Source of the DNA: Geobacillus stearothermophilus ATCC 12980
GTDB lineage: Bacteria > Bacillota > Bacilli > Bacillales > Anoxybacillaceae
Assembly: GCF_030369615.1 (NCBI RefSeq)
Contig: NZ_CP128494.1
Coordinates: 1,383,501 to 1,447,500 of the forward strand
Direction: 5' to 3'
Length of the DNA: 64,000 bases
Of this stretch, positions 28,286-39,511 are shown piece by piece (within the stretch, counting starts at the first letter, position 1; every line of letters begins with the position of its first letter). A program made the translations under genes and the position numbers. Under the pieces are notes generated by a model. The model worked only from the letters and a program-made list of their open reading frames with translations, ran no database searches and had not been told where the DNA came from.

Positions 28286-28729
28286 TTATACATTTTTGGG
28301 CGGGTTGCACGGCGCGGCTTGTTCAGTGGAAACAAGGTACTCCGCCAGCCGCGCCCGCAGCTCGTCCGGGAGCGGTTCGCTTGTTTGGGTATGGAAGTTA
28401 AAATGGACGACGACCGCCTCTCCGAGGGCAATGAGCGTACCTGTTTCCTCCTCGACGATGCGATGGATGCATTGAAAGCTTTTGTTGCCAATGCGGGAGA
28501 CATTCGTTTCCACCCGCAACCGCCGCCCGAAAAACGCTTGGCGAATAAAGTCGCACTTCGTAGACGCCAAAATAAAGTGCCATTCGTCCGTACGTCCGCC
28601 GTGGCTCAGCTCATCGAACAAACGGGTGCGCGCTTCTTCCAAATAAATAAAATAGCTGATGTTGCTTAAATGTCCGAGCGCGTCTGTTTCACAAAAACGC
28701 GGATTGACCGTAATCGTGTGCGTTTTCAT
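28286..28729 (-). CDS. Acyl-CoA thioesterase, 4HBT hotdog family
   Basis: A 147-residue hotdog-fold enzyme with the active-site helix start ETDALGHLSNISYFIYLEEAR (Asp about residue 15) typical of YbgC/FadM-like thioesterases that hydrolyse acyl-CoA or acyl-carrier thioesters. The ATG at 28729 follows GGGGAGAGG. The promoter zone upstream contains a partially symmetric GACTAGT-centred sequence (about 28772-28796) that may be an operator of a TetR-type regulator. Confidence 0.82.
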   Translation of the reverse strand: MKTHTITVNPRFCETDALGHLSNISYFIYLEEARTRLFDELSHGGRTDEWHFILASTKCDFIRQAFFGRRLRVETNVSRIGNKSFQCIHRIVEEETGTLIALGEAVVVHFNFHTQTSEPLPDELRARLAEYLVSTEQAAPCNPPKNV

Positions 28730-28848
28730 TCGTGTTCCCTCTCCCCTTTTTGACGGCAGACACAGCAGTGTGTTTACCAACTAGTCAGTATGTTGTTTTT
28801 ATCATAGCTTGATTCGCTTATGGATGCGACTGTTTTGTTTTTTGATAT

Positions 28849-28870
28849 TTGATGATTTAGAACATAGTTT
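28849..28870 (-). promoter_or_regulatory. RTP Ter-like replication terminator site 1
   Basis: On the minus strand AAACTATGTTCTAAAT (28855-28870) differs by one base from the core AACTATGTACTAAAT of B. subtilis Ter sites. The upstream half (CTATCTAAACTATG) also keeps most consensus positions of ACTAATTAAACTATG. The site lies 44 bp beyond the antiporter stop. Together with the rtp gene in this window and an almost identical second copy at 30395, a fork-arrest role is likely. Confidence 0.72.
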
Positions 28871-28913
28871 AGATAGAGGTGAGGAGCAGGGAGAGCGAAG
28901 CGTTCACTTCTCC

Positions 28914-30326
28914 TCACCCGGCCCAAAGCGGAAGCAGCACGTACCCGGCAAGCGACAGCCCGGCGCCAATCAAGGAAATGCGCAGTTTGTATTTCGCATA
29001 GTTCATCAAGTCCATATCCATGATGGCGGCTGTCGTGATGGTCGTATCGCCAAGCGGCGAGGCAAACGCGCCGAACGTTCCGCTCGCAAACACCGCGCCG
29101 ACCGTCATCTCAAGCGGCGCTCCAGTCGCGTGCGCGAGCGTGACGCCAAGCGGCATGAAAATGCCCCATGTCCCCCACGAGGACCCGATAAAATACGCCA
29201 AAAACGATCCGGCCAAAAACACTGCCGCGGGCACAAACGTCCCGGGAAGCCATGTCCCAAACGTCGAAGTCACGTAAGCGGTAAAGCCGAGCTCCCCCGC
29301 CACCGCGGAGACGGCCCAAACAAGAACGAGCATGCCGATCGGCGCCATCAACTCGTTGCCCCCCGCGAAAAAGTGGTAAATCAACTCCGACAGCGACTGC
29401 CTGCGCCATACATAAAACCCCATCGAGAGAAGAAGGGTCACAAACAGCGCCAACAGCATCGCCCATGTTGCATCCGCTTGCGAAAACGCTTCTAGCCAGC
29501 CGTGCGCCCCGCGCCGCCGACCATCATAGGCAAAAAAAGCGAACGTTAGCCCGAGCAGCAACGCCAGCGGGACAAAAAGGTGAAGCGGCTCTCCTGTGAC
29601 AAGGGACAATTCTTTGCGCAGCCCGAGGCCGTGCAGTTCGTTTGTTTTCTCCTCTCCTTTTTTCGCCCGCGGCTTGCCGATGCGGATGTTCAGCATCGTC
29701 GTCAGCAGCCCGATTATCAGCGCGATAATGGCAAACAGATTGTACGGCAAGCTGCGCAAAAAAACGCCATACGCCGGTTCATGAATATCGTTTTGCGCCA
29801 GCGCCGCCGCTACAACAGACGTCATAAAGCCGACAAACGCCGTTGCCGCCGGCAGAAGCACGATGATCGGTTCAGTGGACACATCGATGATGTACGCCAT
29901 CCGGCGCCGGTCGATGCGAAACTGGCGAAGCACCGCCTTCATCACCGGACCGAGGAGCATAATGCGGAACATCGGCATAAAAAACGTCACCGGCACCGTC
30001 AACCAAACGAACAACAAAAGCCTGCGCTTCGTGCGGATGCGCCCAGACAGCTTCTCGACAAACCCTTTGATCCCACCGGTGATTTGCATCATGCCGACAA
30101 GCGAGCCGAACAAGTACAAAAACGCTGCCACCTTCATGTGTTCAACATCGCTGAGCGAATGAACAATGGCGGACAGCGCCCGCTCGATGCCGCCAACAAG
30201 CGACCGCTCAAGGCAAAACGCCCCGACAAGCAGCCCGGCTATAAGACCGGGCAAAATTTCTTTCAGCCAAATGGCGAGCGGAATGATCAAAAGAAAAGGC
30301 AATAGCGACCACCATGTTCCTTCCAC
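28914..30326 (-). CDS. NhaC-family Na+/H+ antiporter-like membrane protein
   Basis: A 470-residue transporter with about 11-12 hydrophobic segments and the family's late signature (GSSWGTWGIFMPLGV, GAVFASGTFGAFASPLGDTT). It probably exchanges Na+ or an organic acid for protons at the membrane. I place the start at GTG 30326, six bases after AAAGGGGG; an upstream ATG at 30371 lacks a ribosome site. The gene sits exactly between two Ter-like sites and is followed by a weak hairpin. Confidence 0.85.
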   Translation of the reverse strand: MEGTWWSLLPFLLIIPLAIWLKEILPGLIAGLLVGAFCLERSLVGGIERALSAIVHSLSDVEHMKVAAFLYLFGSLVGMMQITGGIKGFVEKLSGRIRTKRRLLLFVWLTVPVTFFMPMFRIMLLGPVMKAVLRQFRIDRRRMAYIIDVSTEPIIVLLPAATAFVGFMTSVVAAALAQNDIHEPAYGVFLRSLPYNLFAIIALIIGLLTTMLNIRIGKPRAKKGEEKTNELHGLGLRKELSLVTGEPLHLFVPLALLLGLTFAFFAYDGRRRGAHGWLEAFSQADATWAMLLALFVTLLLSMGFYVWRRQSLSELIYHFFAGGNELMAPIGMLVLVWAVSAVAGELGFTAYVTSTFGTWLPGTFVPAAVFLAGSFLAYFIGSSWGTWGIFMPLGVTLAHATGAPLEMTVGAVFASGTFGAFASPLGDTTITTAAIMDMDLMNYAKYKLRISLIGAGLSLAGYVLLPLWAG

Positions 30327-30394
30327 ACCGGCATCCCCCTTTGCGATCTTGCTGTTAACAAGGATAGCCATAATGCTGTTCGTTTATGATTTTG

Positions 30395-30416
30395 TTGATT
30401 ATTTAGAACATAGTTT
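30395..30416 (-). promoter_or_regulatory. RTP Ter-like replication terminator site 2
   Basis: On the minus strand AAACTATGTTCTAAAT (30401-30416) is identical over 16 bases to site 1 and one base from the B. subtilis Ter core. The two sites share orientation and lie 1546 bp apart. Confidence 0.7.
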
Positions 30417-30511
30417 TGTTTATTAAATAACCATCGGACGCCATAAAAAAAAACGCCGCGGCCCAAAGGCGCAGCGCCATGCGATTCGATTCGCGGCCCA
30501 GGCCGCCGCCG

Positions 30512-30816
30512 TCATTTCCGGCGCGCAAAATCGACAAATATAAGAATCACCATTTCCATCACTTCTTGCTCACTTTTGCCTTGTTCAAGCAAAATCCGGT
30601 ACATATTGAGCGACTCGACGTCGCGGTAATCGCGGATATCGGTGAATTTCGGATCCGTCATGCCGATTTCTTCGCCTTGGTAGTCGTCGCCAACATTTTG
30701 GCTGATTCTTTCCAATACGTCCCGTCATCGCCATAGCGCGACACGATGCGCGGCTGATCGTGGTTGCACCAAAAGAGCGCATTCCAGCCCCCGCCTTGTT
30801 TGTCAACATCTTTCGA
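30512..30816 (-). pseudogene. treA: Internal fragment of a trehalose-6-phosphate hydrolase gene
   Basis: Two frames of the minus strand carry consecutive pieces of a GH13 phospho-alpha-glucosidase: GGWNALFWCNHDQPRIVSR, with the catalytic-site histidine/aspartate region, then after a frame change and loss of about ten codons YQGEEIGMTDPKF and DYRDVESLNMYR. These are hallmark stretches of TreA/TreC. Both ends of the gene are missing. A dead remnant. Confidence 0.8.
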
Positions 30817-30973
30817 TGACCACCTTCATTTTTCGACAATAGTTGTTGTTTTTTTGCTAACTTCCACTTCTTTTGTTATGTTTTGTCAAGCGGCAGGAAA
30901 ATCAATGACCGAGTAGGAAAATAAAACATAACGCAAATCAATGCCAAAAGACGAGAAAGGATGAGGAAATGCG

Positions 30974-31693
30974 ATGAAAACCTATACACTCCGCGAAGCA
31001 GCGAAAAAAATCGGGACGACCGCCCGCGACTTGAAACAGTGGGAAAAGCAATTCACTCAATGGATCACCGTTCCCCGCACCAGCCAAGGGGCGCGCATTT
31101 ATACCGACGAGCTGATCCATCGATTTCGTCAAATCCGTATGTTGCTCGAGGAAGGCCGCCATCCGCGCGAAATCGCGGATCTCATCACCCAGATGAACGG
31201 GCGGCCCGCCGATCCACCTGCTCCGGTGGAACCCGATGTGATGGAAGGGGAAATTATTGACGTGCCCCGTTTGTTGCGCCATGGGGCCCCGTACATAGCA
31301 GAACAGCTCGTCGCCCGCGTAAAAGACGAGCTCGTCGACGCCGTCAAGCGCGAGGCAGCCGACACCATCCAACAGGCGATGAGGGAGGTCAAAGGGCAAC
31401 TCGACCACCTCGGCGAGCAGACGAGCGCTGCGGCGGAAACCGTGCGCCGCTCCCTTCAAGACTACCAAGAAGCGTGGCAGCAAAAAACCGAGCAGCTGCA
31501 CGAACATTTGGAAACGGTCGTCGCCTTTTGTCACGAAGAAAAAGCAAGGCAAGAACAGGAGCGAAAACAGCTCGAACAGCGCATTATCGAGCGGGAAAAA
31601 GCTTTCCGGGAACTGGTGCTTTCCTTTCGGCAAACAGCAGCCAACACCAACGCCGGCCGCTCCCGGACGAACAAATGGTGGAAGTTTTGGTAA
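30974..31693 (+). CDS. MerR-type HTH and coiled-coil protein (RacA/DUF3967-like)
   Basis: A 239-residue protein: N-terminal MerR-like winged helix (TLREAAKKIGTTARDLKQWE, residues 4-70), a proline-rich linker (about 75-90), a long charged coiled coil (about 105-215) and a basic C-terminus ending KWWKFW. This architecture is shared by the chromosome-anchoring protein RacA and by DUF3967 proteins of Bacillus; it is not a metal-sensing MerR regulator. The ATG at 30974 follows AAAGGATGAGG loosely. Monocistronic with a terminator at 31718. Its place beside the terminus fits a DNA-binding or segregation role, which is inference. Confidence 0.7.
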   Translation: MKTYTLREAAKKIGTTARDLKQWEKQFTQWITVPRTSQGARIYTDELIHRFRQIRMLLEEGRHPREIADLITQMNGRPADPPAPVEPDVMEGEIIDVPRLLRHGAPYIAEQLVARVKDELVDAVKREAADTIQQAMREVKGQLDHLGEQTSAAAETVRRSLQDYQEAWQQKTEQLHEHLETVVAFCHEEKARQEQERKQLEQRIIEREKAFRELVLSFRQTAANTNAGRSRTNKWWKFW

Positions 31694-31717
31694 TTCCCGA
31701 ATGGAAAGGCCGCAATC

Positions 31718-31753
31718 GAAAAAGGGGCTCCATGAAAAGGAGCGCCCTTTTTC
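31718..31753 (+). terminator. Terminator of the MerR/coiled-coil gene
   Basis: Stem AAAGGGGCTCC / GGAGCGCCCTTT with a short loop and TTTTTC after it. Confidence 0.8.
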
Positions 31754-31893
31754 GTTCCCTATTTTGTTGATCAATCTCCAACATGGACTTGGCGGCAAAC
31801 AAGCGTTGGTTTGAAAGCGCGGGGCTTTCGCCCGCGGTTTTCCGCCCTCAAACAACGCGCGCCGACCGGCAGGCACATCCGAACGGTCCGCCC

Positions 31894-34341
31894 TCATCCT
31901 TCTTCTCCTTTGCCAATCCCCTTCGCCGGTTCTTTCCAGACGTCCACCACTGCTCCCGCTTCATCCGTATCGATGACAAACGAGCCGGTGGCGTAGCGGT
32001 CCGACAAGCGAAGCGACGCAGTCTCCACCATCTCCGTCGCCCCTTTTTCCGTCCGCAGCCCGACCGTCCCCTCGCTCTCGCCGACCAAAACCGCTCCGGC
32101 CACGCAGTGCGGGTTTGATTTCACTTCGCGCACGATTCGCACACCCCGCTTGGCGCGCGAGGATGGCTCAAACTCGCCTAGCGCCATTTTTTTCACCGCC
32201 CCGCGCTGCGTCGCGACAACGAGAAAACCGCGGTCTTCAGGGCGAAGCGGGCAGGCGGCGGCGACAAAGTCTCCTTCTTTTAGTTGAATCCCTTTCACCC
32301 CAGCAGCGCGCACGCCGACCAGGCTGATTTCTTCTTCGGCAAACAAAAGTGCATAGCCATCATGCGTCGCCAGCCAAAGGAGGCCGCGGCCGTCCGTCGC
32401 ATAGACGGCGGCGACCTCATCATCGTCTTTCACATGGACCGCAACAAGCGGGCGCGTGTAGCGCTGCACTTGGTATTGGGAAAGCTCGGTCCGTTTCACC
32501 ATCCCTTGCCTCGTGACGAAGACGAGCTGTTCGTCCGTCTCAAACGAGGAAACAGGGACAGCGGCGATGAGCTCATCGTCGCGTTCCAGCGGAATCAAGC
32601 TTGAAATATGCTGGCCGACCTCTTTCCAGCGGATGTCCGGCAGCGTATGAACCGGGCAATACAAATAATAGCCGCGGCGGGTGAACAGCAAGAGCACATC
32701 GGTCGTATTCATCTCGAGCTGGGCGAGCAGACGGTCGGTCTCCTTCATGCCGATGTCCTGACCGTTCGATGCGCTGTACGAACGGTAGCTCGTTCGTTTC
32801 ACGTATCCTTCCTTTGTCACGGTCACGATCACATCTTCAGCCGGAATGAGCGCTTCAACGTTCACTTTCAGCTCTTCGATCTCCTCTTCAATCGCCGTCC
32901 GCCGCTCGTCAGCATATTGCTTTTTCATGGCCTTCAATTCTTTTTTAATGACCGACAACAGCTTGTTCTCATCGGCCAACACCGCGCTCAGCTCGGCGAT
33001 CGTTTTGTCGAGCTCTTCCGCTTCCTGCCGAAGCGCGGCGATATCGGTGTTTGTCAGCCGGTAAAGCTGAAGCGTCACGATCGCTTCCGCTTGCGCCTCG
33101 GTGAACCCGTAGCCTGCCATCAGCCGATCTTTCGCATCGCGCTTGTCACTCGACGCCCGAATCGTCGCGATCACCTCATCCAAAATCGAGAGCGCTTTGA
33201 TCAACCCGTCGACAATATGCTTCCGCTCGTTCGCTTTTTTGAGCTCAAAATGCGAACGGTTCGTGACGACGTCCTTCCGGTGGGCGATGTAGGCATCCAA
33301 CAGCTCCGGCAAGCTCATCAGCTTCGGCCGGCGTTCATGGATCGCCACCATGTTGAAGCTGTATGGCACTTGCAAATCGGTGTTTTTGTATAAATAGTTA
33401 AGGATCGCCTCGGCATCGGCGTCTTTTTTCAGCTCGATGACGATCGACAGCCCGTTCCGGTCCGTTTCATCGCGGACGTCAGCAATGCCGTCGAGCTTTT
33501 TGTCCAAACGAAGCTCGTCAATTTTTTTCACCAAATTCGCCTTGTTCACTTCATACGGCAACTCCGTGATGACAATCTGCTTTTTCCCGCCTCTCGCCTG
33601 CTCGATGGCGGCTTTGGCGCGGATGATGATTTTCCCGCGGCCGGTCTCATACGCCTTGCGGATGCCGTCTTTCCCCTGGATGATGCCGCCGGTCGGAAAA
33701 TCAGGGCCGGGAAGGACGGTCATCAGCTCCTCAACCGTGCAATCCGGCCGGTCAATCCGCATCAGGACAGCATCGATCACCTCGCCGAGCGCATGCGGCG
33801 GAATGTCGGTCGCATAGCCGGCCGAAATCCCGGTCGAGCCATTCACCAACAAGTTCGGAAACATCGCCGGCAAGACGGTCGGCTCCTCCGTCGTATCGTC
33901 AAAGTTCGGCACAAACGCGACCGTTTGCTTGTCAATGTCGCGCAATAACTCAGCGGCGATCGCCGACAAGCGCGCTTCCGTGTAGCGCATCGCCGCCGGC
34001 GGGTCGCCGTCGAGGCTGCCATTGTTGCCATGCATTTCAATCAGCACGTTGCGCAGCTTCCACTCTTGGCTCATCCGCACCATCGCCTCGTACACTGACG
34101 AGTCGCCATGCGGATGAAAATTGCCGATCACGTTCCCAACCGTTTTCGCCGCCTTACGAAACGGTTTATCGGCCGTGTTGCCATCGATGTACATCGCATA
34201 CAAAATGCGGCGCTGCACGGGCTTCAGCCCGTCGCGCGCATCGGGCAGCGCCCGGTCTTGGATGATGTATTTGCTGTAGCGGCCGAAGCGGTCGCCAAGC
34301 ACGTCTTCTAACGGCAATTCCAACAATCGCTCTGCCATCAT
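31894..34341 (-). CDS. parC: DNA topoisomerase IV subunit A
   Basis: An 815-residue decatenase subunit that cuts both strands. The active-site tyrosine lies in [11 protein letters not shown] (about residue 120), and the quinolone-resistance region around [15 protein letters not shown] carries the usual Ser-Ser-Val-Tyr-Glu set. C-terminal beta-pinwheel repeats follow from about 495. It lacks the GyrA box, and its pairing with parE shows it is ParC rather than GyrA. ATG 34341 follows AAAGGAGAGG. It is 58 bp downstream of parE in one operon and acts with it to unlink daughter chromosomes at the terminus. Confidence 0.96.
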   Translation of the reverse strand: MMAERLLELPLEDVLGDRFGRYSKYIIQDRALPDARDGLKPVQRRILYAMYIDGNTADKPFRKAAKTVGNVIGNFHPHGDSSVYEAMVRMSQEWKLRNVLIEMHGNNGSLDGDPPAAMRYTEARLSAIAAELLRDIDKQTVAFVPNFDDTTEEPTVLPAMFPNLLVNGSTGISAGYATDIPPHALGEVIDAVLMRIDRPDCTVEELMTVLPGPDFPTGGIIQGKDGIRKAYETGRGKIIIRAKAAIEQARGGKKQIVITELPYEVNKANLVKKIDELRLDKKLDGIADVRDETDRNGLSIVIELKKDADAEAILNYLYKNTDLQVPYSFNMVAIHERRPKLMSLPELLDAYIAHRKDVVTNRSHFELKKANERKHIVDGLIKALSILDEVIATIRASSDKRDAKDRLMAGYGFTEAQAEAIVTLQLYRLTNTDIAALRQEAEELDKTIAELSAVLADENKLLSVIKKELKAMKKQYADERRTAIEEEIEELKVNVEALIPAEDVIVTVTKEGYVKRTSYRSYSASNGQDIGMKETDRLLAQLEMNTTDVLLLFTRRGYYLYCPVHTLPDIRWKEVGQHISSLIPLERDDELIAAVPVSSFETDEQLVFVTRQGMVKRTELSQYQVQRYTRPLVAVHVKDDDEVAAVYATDGRGLLWLATHDGYALLFAEEEISLVGVRAAGVKGIQLKEGDFVAAACPLRPEDRGFLVVATQRGAVKKMALGEFEPSSRAKRGVRIVREVKSNPHCVAGAVLVGESEGTVGLRTEKGATEMVETASLRLSDRYATGSFVIDTDEAGAVVDVWKEPAKGIGKGEEG

Positions 34342-34399
34342 ACCTCTCCTTTCCTACAAGACATCGGCGCAATCATGGCGGCGTCTTTTCGCGCCGCCA

Positions 34400-36410
<2,011 letters not shown>

Positions 36411-36454
36411 TTGTCTTTTGACACCGCTTGACAAAATCGGACAACGGCGCCTGA

Positions 36455-36485
36455 AAAACGAAAGGACCATCTTAGAGAAGATGGC
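36455..36485 (-). terminator. Terminator of the CoA-binding protein gene
   Basis: Arms ACCATCTT (36466-36473) and AAGATGGC (36478-36485), with CTTTCGTTTTT following on the minus strand. Confidence 0.7.
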
Positions 36486-36512
36486 CGTTTCGTCAATGGC
36501 GCGCTTTGCCTG

Positions 36513-36932
36513 TTACGGGCGTTTCGTGAGCGCGTGTTCTACTTTAATGCAGCGATCCATAATCACCGTATAGCCTTTTTCCTTTAAAAACGCGTATGCT
36601 TCTTCATTGACGACGCCAAGCTGCGCCCAAAATACGTCCGCATCGATTTGCACAAACTCGCGGGCGAGCTCCGGTAAATGTTCGGAACGGCGAAACACAT
36701 CGACGATATCGACATGTCCTTCGATATCCGTCAGTTTGTCGACCGCTGGAATGCCTTCCCATTCCTCGATCATCGGATTAACCGGAATGATTTCGTATCC
36801 GGCGTCTTTCATCGCCTTCGCCACCATATACGACTCGCGCTCGGGATTGTTGGACAAGCCGACAACGGCAATCCGCTTCGCCTTGCACAAAATGTCGCCG
36901 ATTTCTTCCCGGCTTGGGTTGACAATGGGCAT
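36513..36932 (-). CDS. yneT: CoA-binding domain protein, YneT/YccU-like
   Basis: A 139-residue single Rossmann domain (AVVGLSNNPERESYMVAKAM near the N-terminus, IIPVNP, then VDIVDVFRRSEHLPE and IDADVFWAQLGVVNEEA). Relatives bind CoA and share the fold of succinyl-CoA synthetase alpha subunits but have no catalytic His here. In B. subtilis yneT lies beside plsY and parEC, as here on a larger scale. Function unknown; ATG 36932 follows GGAGAG. Confidence 0.88.
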   Translation of the reverse strand: MPIVNPSREEIGDILCKAKRIAVVGLSNNPERESYMVAKAMKDAGYEIIPVNPMIEEWEGIPAVDKLTDIEGHVDIVDVFRRSEHLPELAREFVQIDADVFWAQLGVVNEEAYAFLKEKGYTVIMDRCIKVEHALTKRP

Positions 36933-37052
36933 CGGGTTCTCTCCTTCCCTCTTTGGTTTTGCAGTACTTGTTTCGCGATCGAGAAAGAAAAATCCTTCTA
37001 TGAGACAGAAAATGGTTTAGCCCTTTTTAAAACAGCTCCATTTCGGTTTTGG

Positions 37053-37202
37053 CTACAAGCCGCTTATACGCAGGCCCCATCCCGCATACACGCCCGCTAA
37101 AAAAACAGTCGTCATGGCCATGAGGTGGACGACAATCCATCCCCATCGCCCGTAGCGGAATGAGGAAGCCGCAAGCGGAGAGCGCGCGTTTTGGGGACGA
37201 TT
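37053..37202 (-). CDS. Possible small membrane protein
   Basis: The frame encodes about 50 residues ending in one clear membrane helix (GWIVVHLMAMTTVFLAGVYAG) and a short tail. AGGGAG lies upstream, but no standard start codon stands at a good distance; the boundary given is nominal. It could be a decayed or unusually initiated gene. Confidence 0.3.
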   Translation of the reverse strand, partial: NRPQNARSPLAASSFRYGRWGWIVVHLMAMTTVFLAGVYAGWGLRISGL

Positions 37203-37244
37203 TATTTCCCACTCCCTAAACGCTGTCCTTGACAGCACTGTTAT

Positions 37245-37468
37245 ATAGATGCAACGAAGAAGTTTAACATATCCTTGACGGAAAAGCGGTTTGTCCATTT
37301 TCGACTGTCGAAGGCAAGCCATAGGCTTGCCCCGTCACGCCAAGGCGTGACGGAAGACCGAACAACCACCTGCTTCACAGACCCATATATGGGTCTGTGA
37401 AGCGGCGTTGTTCGGTCGCCTGACAGTCGATAAAAGCTACAAATGGTAAATCTTCAAATTGCATCTAT
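37245..37468. repeat. Nested-palindrome element (about 224 bp)
   Basis: Outer inverted ends ATAGATGCAA (37245-37254, 37459-37468) with imperfect similarity continuing inward. A middle pair TCGACTGTC (37301-37309) / GACAGTCGA (37422-37430) encloses three hairpins: GGCAAGCC/GGCTTGCC (37313-37331), CCGTCACGCC/GGCGTGACGG (37331-37353), and CGAACAAC/GTTGTTCG with an inner GCTTCACAGACCC/GGGTCTGTGAAGC stem (about 37359-37414). No coding potential. Either a MITE-type element or a structured RNA gene. Confidence 0.7.
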
Positions 37469-37682
37469 CCTGAAAATACCCGAACTCCAAAATGTGTAAA
37501 GTTGTAAAATTCAACATAGGAGGTCTTTTCATCCTTCTGATGGTGACGAAATTTTTTTGTCATGAGAGTCTATATAGTATAATCCAAAGCATGGCATTTA
37601 TTCCCGCGCCCTCACCGGCTTTCCTCTCCATCAGGCTGCCTAGCATGGCTTAACAAACGTGCTTCGCGCAAATGGATGATGG
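37469..37682. other. Intergenic region, no supported gene
   Basis: An AGGAGG at about 37518 is followed only by poorly spaced frames (longest 37 codons). A promoter-like TATAAT occurs near 37577. I see no convincing product. Confidence 0.4.
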
Positions 37683-37718
37683 ATGAAAAAAGGTGTCCCG
37701 CTGTTTTTGGGACACCTT
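37683..37718 (-). terminator. Terminator of the UbiB-like gene
   Basis: Arms AAGGTGTCCC (37690-37699) and GGGACACCTT (37709-37718), followed on the minus strand by TTTTTTCATCC. Confidence 0.8.
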
Positions 37719-37783
37719 CCATCGATCGGACTGCATCAACCTTTCAAGAATTTCTGAACAAAGAGATCATTGTGCAACAAACG

Positions 37784-39460
37784 CTAAAACTTTCCCGAAC
37801 GAAAAATCGAGTAAAGCAGCCAACCAAAAAGAAAAGCGGACACACCTAATCCGATTTCAACAGCAGGAATTTTCCATAGCAGCATCGACTGCCGTCCGAA
37901 CGATGAAGCGATCATCATGCCAGCCATGACGATGCTCCACGAAAGAAGAACGATGCTAATGGACAGTCGGTTCGTAATCTGATCGAGCTTCTTTAGCAGC
38001 GTTTCCAAATCAGGCGCCGTGATTTCCAATCGAAGCTTGCCATGCCGCATCATTTTCGTCCATTCCTTTACGCTGTCCGGCAAGCGAAGCAGCCATTCAC
38101 CGTAGTCGAAAATCCGTTTCCACGCCGTTTCCGCCACCCGGTCAGGCCGAAGACGGTCTTTCAACAGCTTCCGCCCAAACGGTTCGGCCACATCCATGAT
38201 GCGAAACTGCGGATCAAGCATTTCCACCACCCCTTCGACCGTCAACAGCGCTTTCCCTAACAGCGTCAAATCGCTTAGGATGCGAATGCCATGGCGAAAT
38301 GCCACCGAAAGCAAATCCTCGACGGCTTCCCCAAGACTGATCTCACCGAGCGGGACGCGGTAGTATTTCTCCCGCAACTCGTCAATATCATCGCGCAATT
38401 TTCCTTCATCGACTCCGTCAGGAACAATTCCTAAACCGTAAATCGCACCCAACACCCCATCCGTGTTTTGCCGCATTAAGGCGATGATGAGTGAAGAAAG
38501 ATGAAGTTTGACATGAGGTCGAAGGCGGCCCATCAAGCCAAAGTCAATGAAGGAAAGCGTTCCATCGTCAAGAACAAATACATTGCCAGGATGAGGGTCG
38601 CCATGAAAAAATCCATGCTCAAACATTTGTTGAAAGGTTGCTTCAGCCAAACGCTCGGCGATCGTTTTTAAGGAGTGACCGTTCGCTTTCAACCGCTCGA
38701 TCTCCCCGAGTTTGATCCCTTCGACATATTCCATCGTGAGCACTGTTTTCGTCGTATAATCCCAAAACACCTTCGGGACATACACCGACGAATCGCCGGC
38801 AAACTGCCGTGCAAACCGTTCCGCATGGCGCGCCTCGACTGTATAATCCAGCTCCTGCCGTAATGAACGCGCCAGTTCATCGACAATCTCAGACAATTGG
38901 TAAGTTGCCGCCCAATCGAGACGGCGTTCCGCCAGCACGGCCAAATCTTGCAAAATTTCCAGATCCGTCTCCACCCGCGCAACGATGTGCGGGCGCTGCA
39001 CTTTCACCGCCACGGCCTGTCCGGAAGGAAGAACCGCCCGGTGCACTTGTCCAAGCGAAGCGGCAGCGAGCGGCATTTCCTCAAATGAACGAAAGAGTGT
39101 TTCCAGCGAACTTCCAAACTCCGCTTCGACAATCCGGCGGACATCGGCAAACGGAAACGGCGGAACTTGGTCTTGCAGCTTTTCGAGCTCACTGATGATC
39201 GGAGCGGGAATCAAATCCGGCCGTGTGCTGGCAATTTGCCCGAGCTTCACGAACGTCGGGCCGAGCTCCTCGAGCACAAGGCGGAGCCGCTCCCCAACCG
39301 TTTTTCCTTCCTTTTTCCCTTGCTCCGCTCTCCATCGCGGCGGCAACGAAAGAAACGACGAAAAGCCGAGCTCATCGACGATCATCCCGAATCCGTGCCG
39401 AAGCAAGGAGGCGGCGATTTCGTGGTACCTTCCGATATGGCGCACCCGTTTTCCGATCAT
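37784..39460 (-). CDS. UbiB/ABC1/AarF-family atypical kinase
   Basis: A 558-residue ADCK-type protein. The family's KxGQ motif appears in FVKLGQIASTRPD (about residue 72), the Ala-rich loop in AAASLGQVHRAVL, the nucleotide-site lysine in VAVKVQRP, and the catalytic segments FFHGDPHPGNV and FIDFGLMGRL (about 290-318). Two membrane helices close the C-terminus (about 500-552). Relatives support quinone biosynthesis or lipid homeostasis. Geobacillus makes menaquinone, so the exact role is open. The phasin-like gene lies 51 bp upstream and shares the transcript. Confidence 0.88.
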   Translation of the reverse strand: MIGKRVRHIGRYHEIAASLLRHGFGMIVDELGFSSFLSLPPRWRAEQGKKEGKTVGERLRLVLEELGPTFVKLGQIASTRPDLIPAPIISELEKLQDQVPPFPFADVRRIVEAEFGSSLETLFRSFEEMPLAAASLGQVHRAVLPSGQAVAVKVQRPHIVARVETDLEILQDLAVLAERRLDWAATYQLSEIVDELARSLRQELDYTVEARHAERFARQFAGDSSVYVPKVFWDYTTKTVLTMEYVEGIKLGEIERLKANGHSLKTIAERLAEATFQQMFEHGFFHGDPHPGNVFVLDDGTLSFIDFGLMGRLRPHVKLHLSSLIIALMRQNTDGVLGAIYGLGIVPDGVDEGKLRDDIDELREKYYRVPLGEISLGEAVEDLLSVAFRHGIRILSDLTLLGKALLTVEGVVEMLDPQFRIMDVAEPFGRKLLKDRLRPDRVAETAWKRIFDYGEWLLRLPDSVKEWTKMMRHGKLRLEITAPDLETLLKKLDQITNRLSISIVLLSWSIVMAGMMIASSFGRQSMLLWKIPAVEIGLGVSAFLFGWLLYSIFRSGKF

Positions 39461-39511
39461 CGAGACATCTCTCCTAAGGCGGTAAAAAGCGAGCGGACAG
39501 GCCGCATCGGT

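Noticed and set aside
37301..37430. CRISPR-like repeat array
   Set aside because: The repeats are inverted hairpins of different sequence, not direct repeats with spacers.
37523..37652. Short frame downstream of AGGAGG at 37518
   Set aside because: The ATG is about 15 bases from the ribosome site and the 37-codon product resembles nothing.
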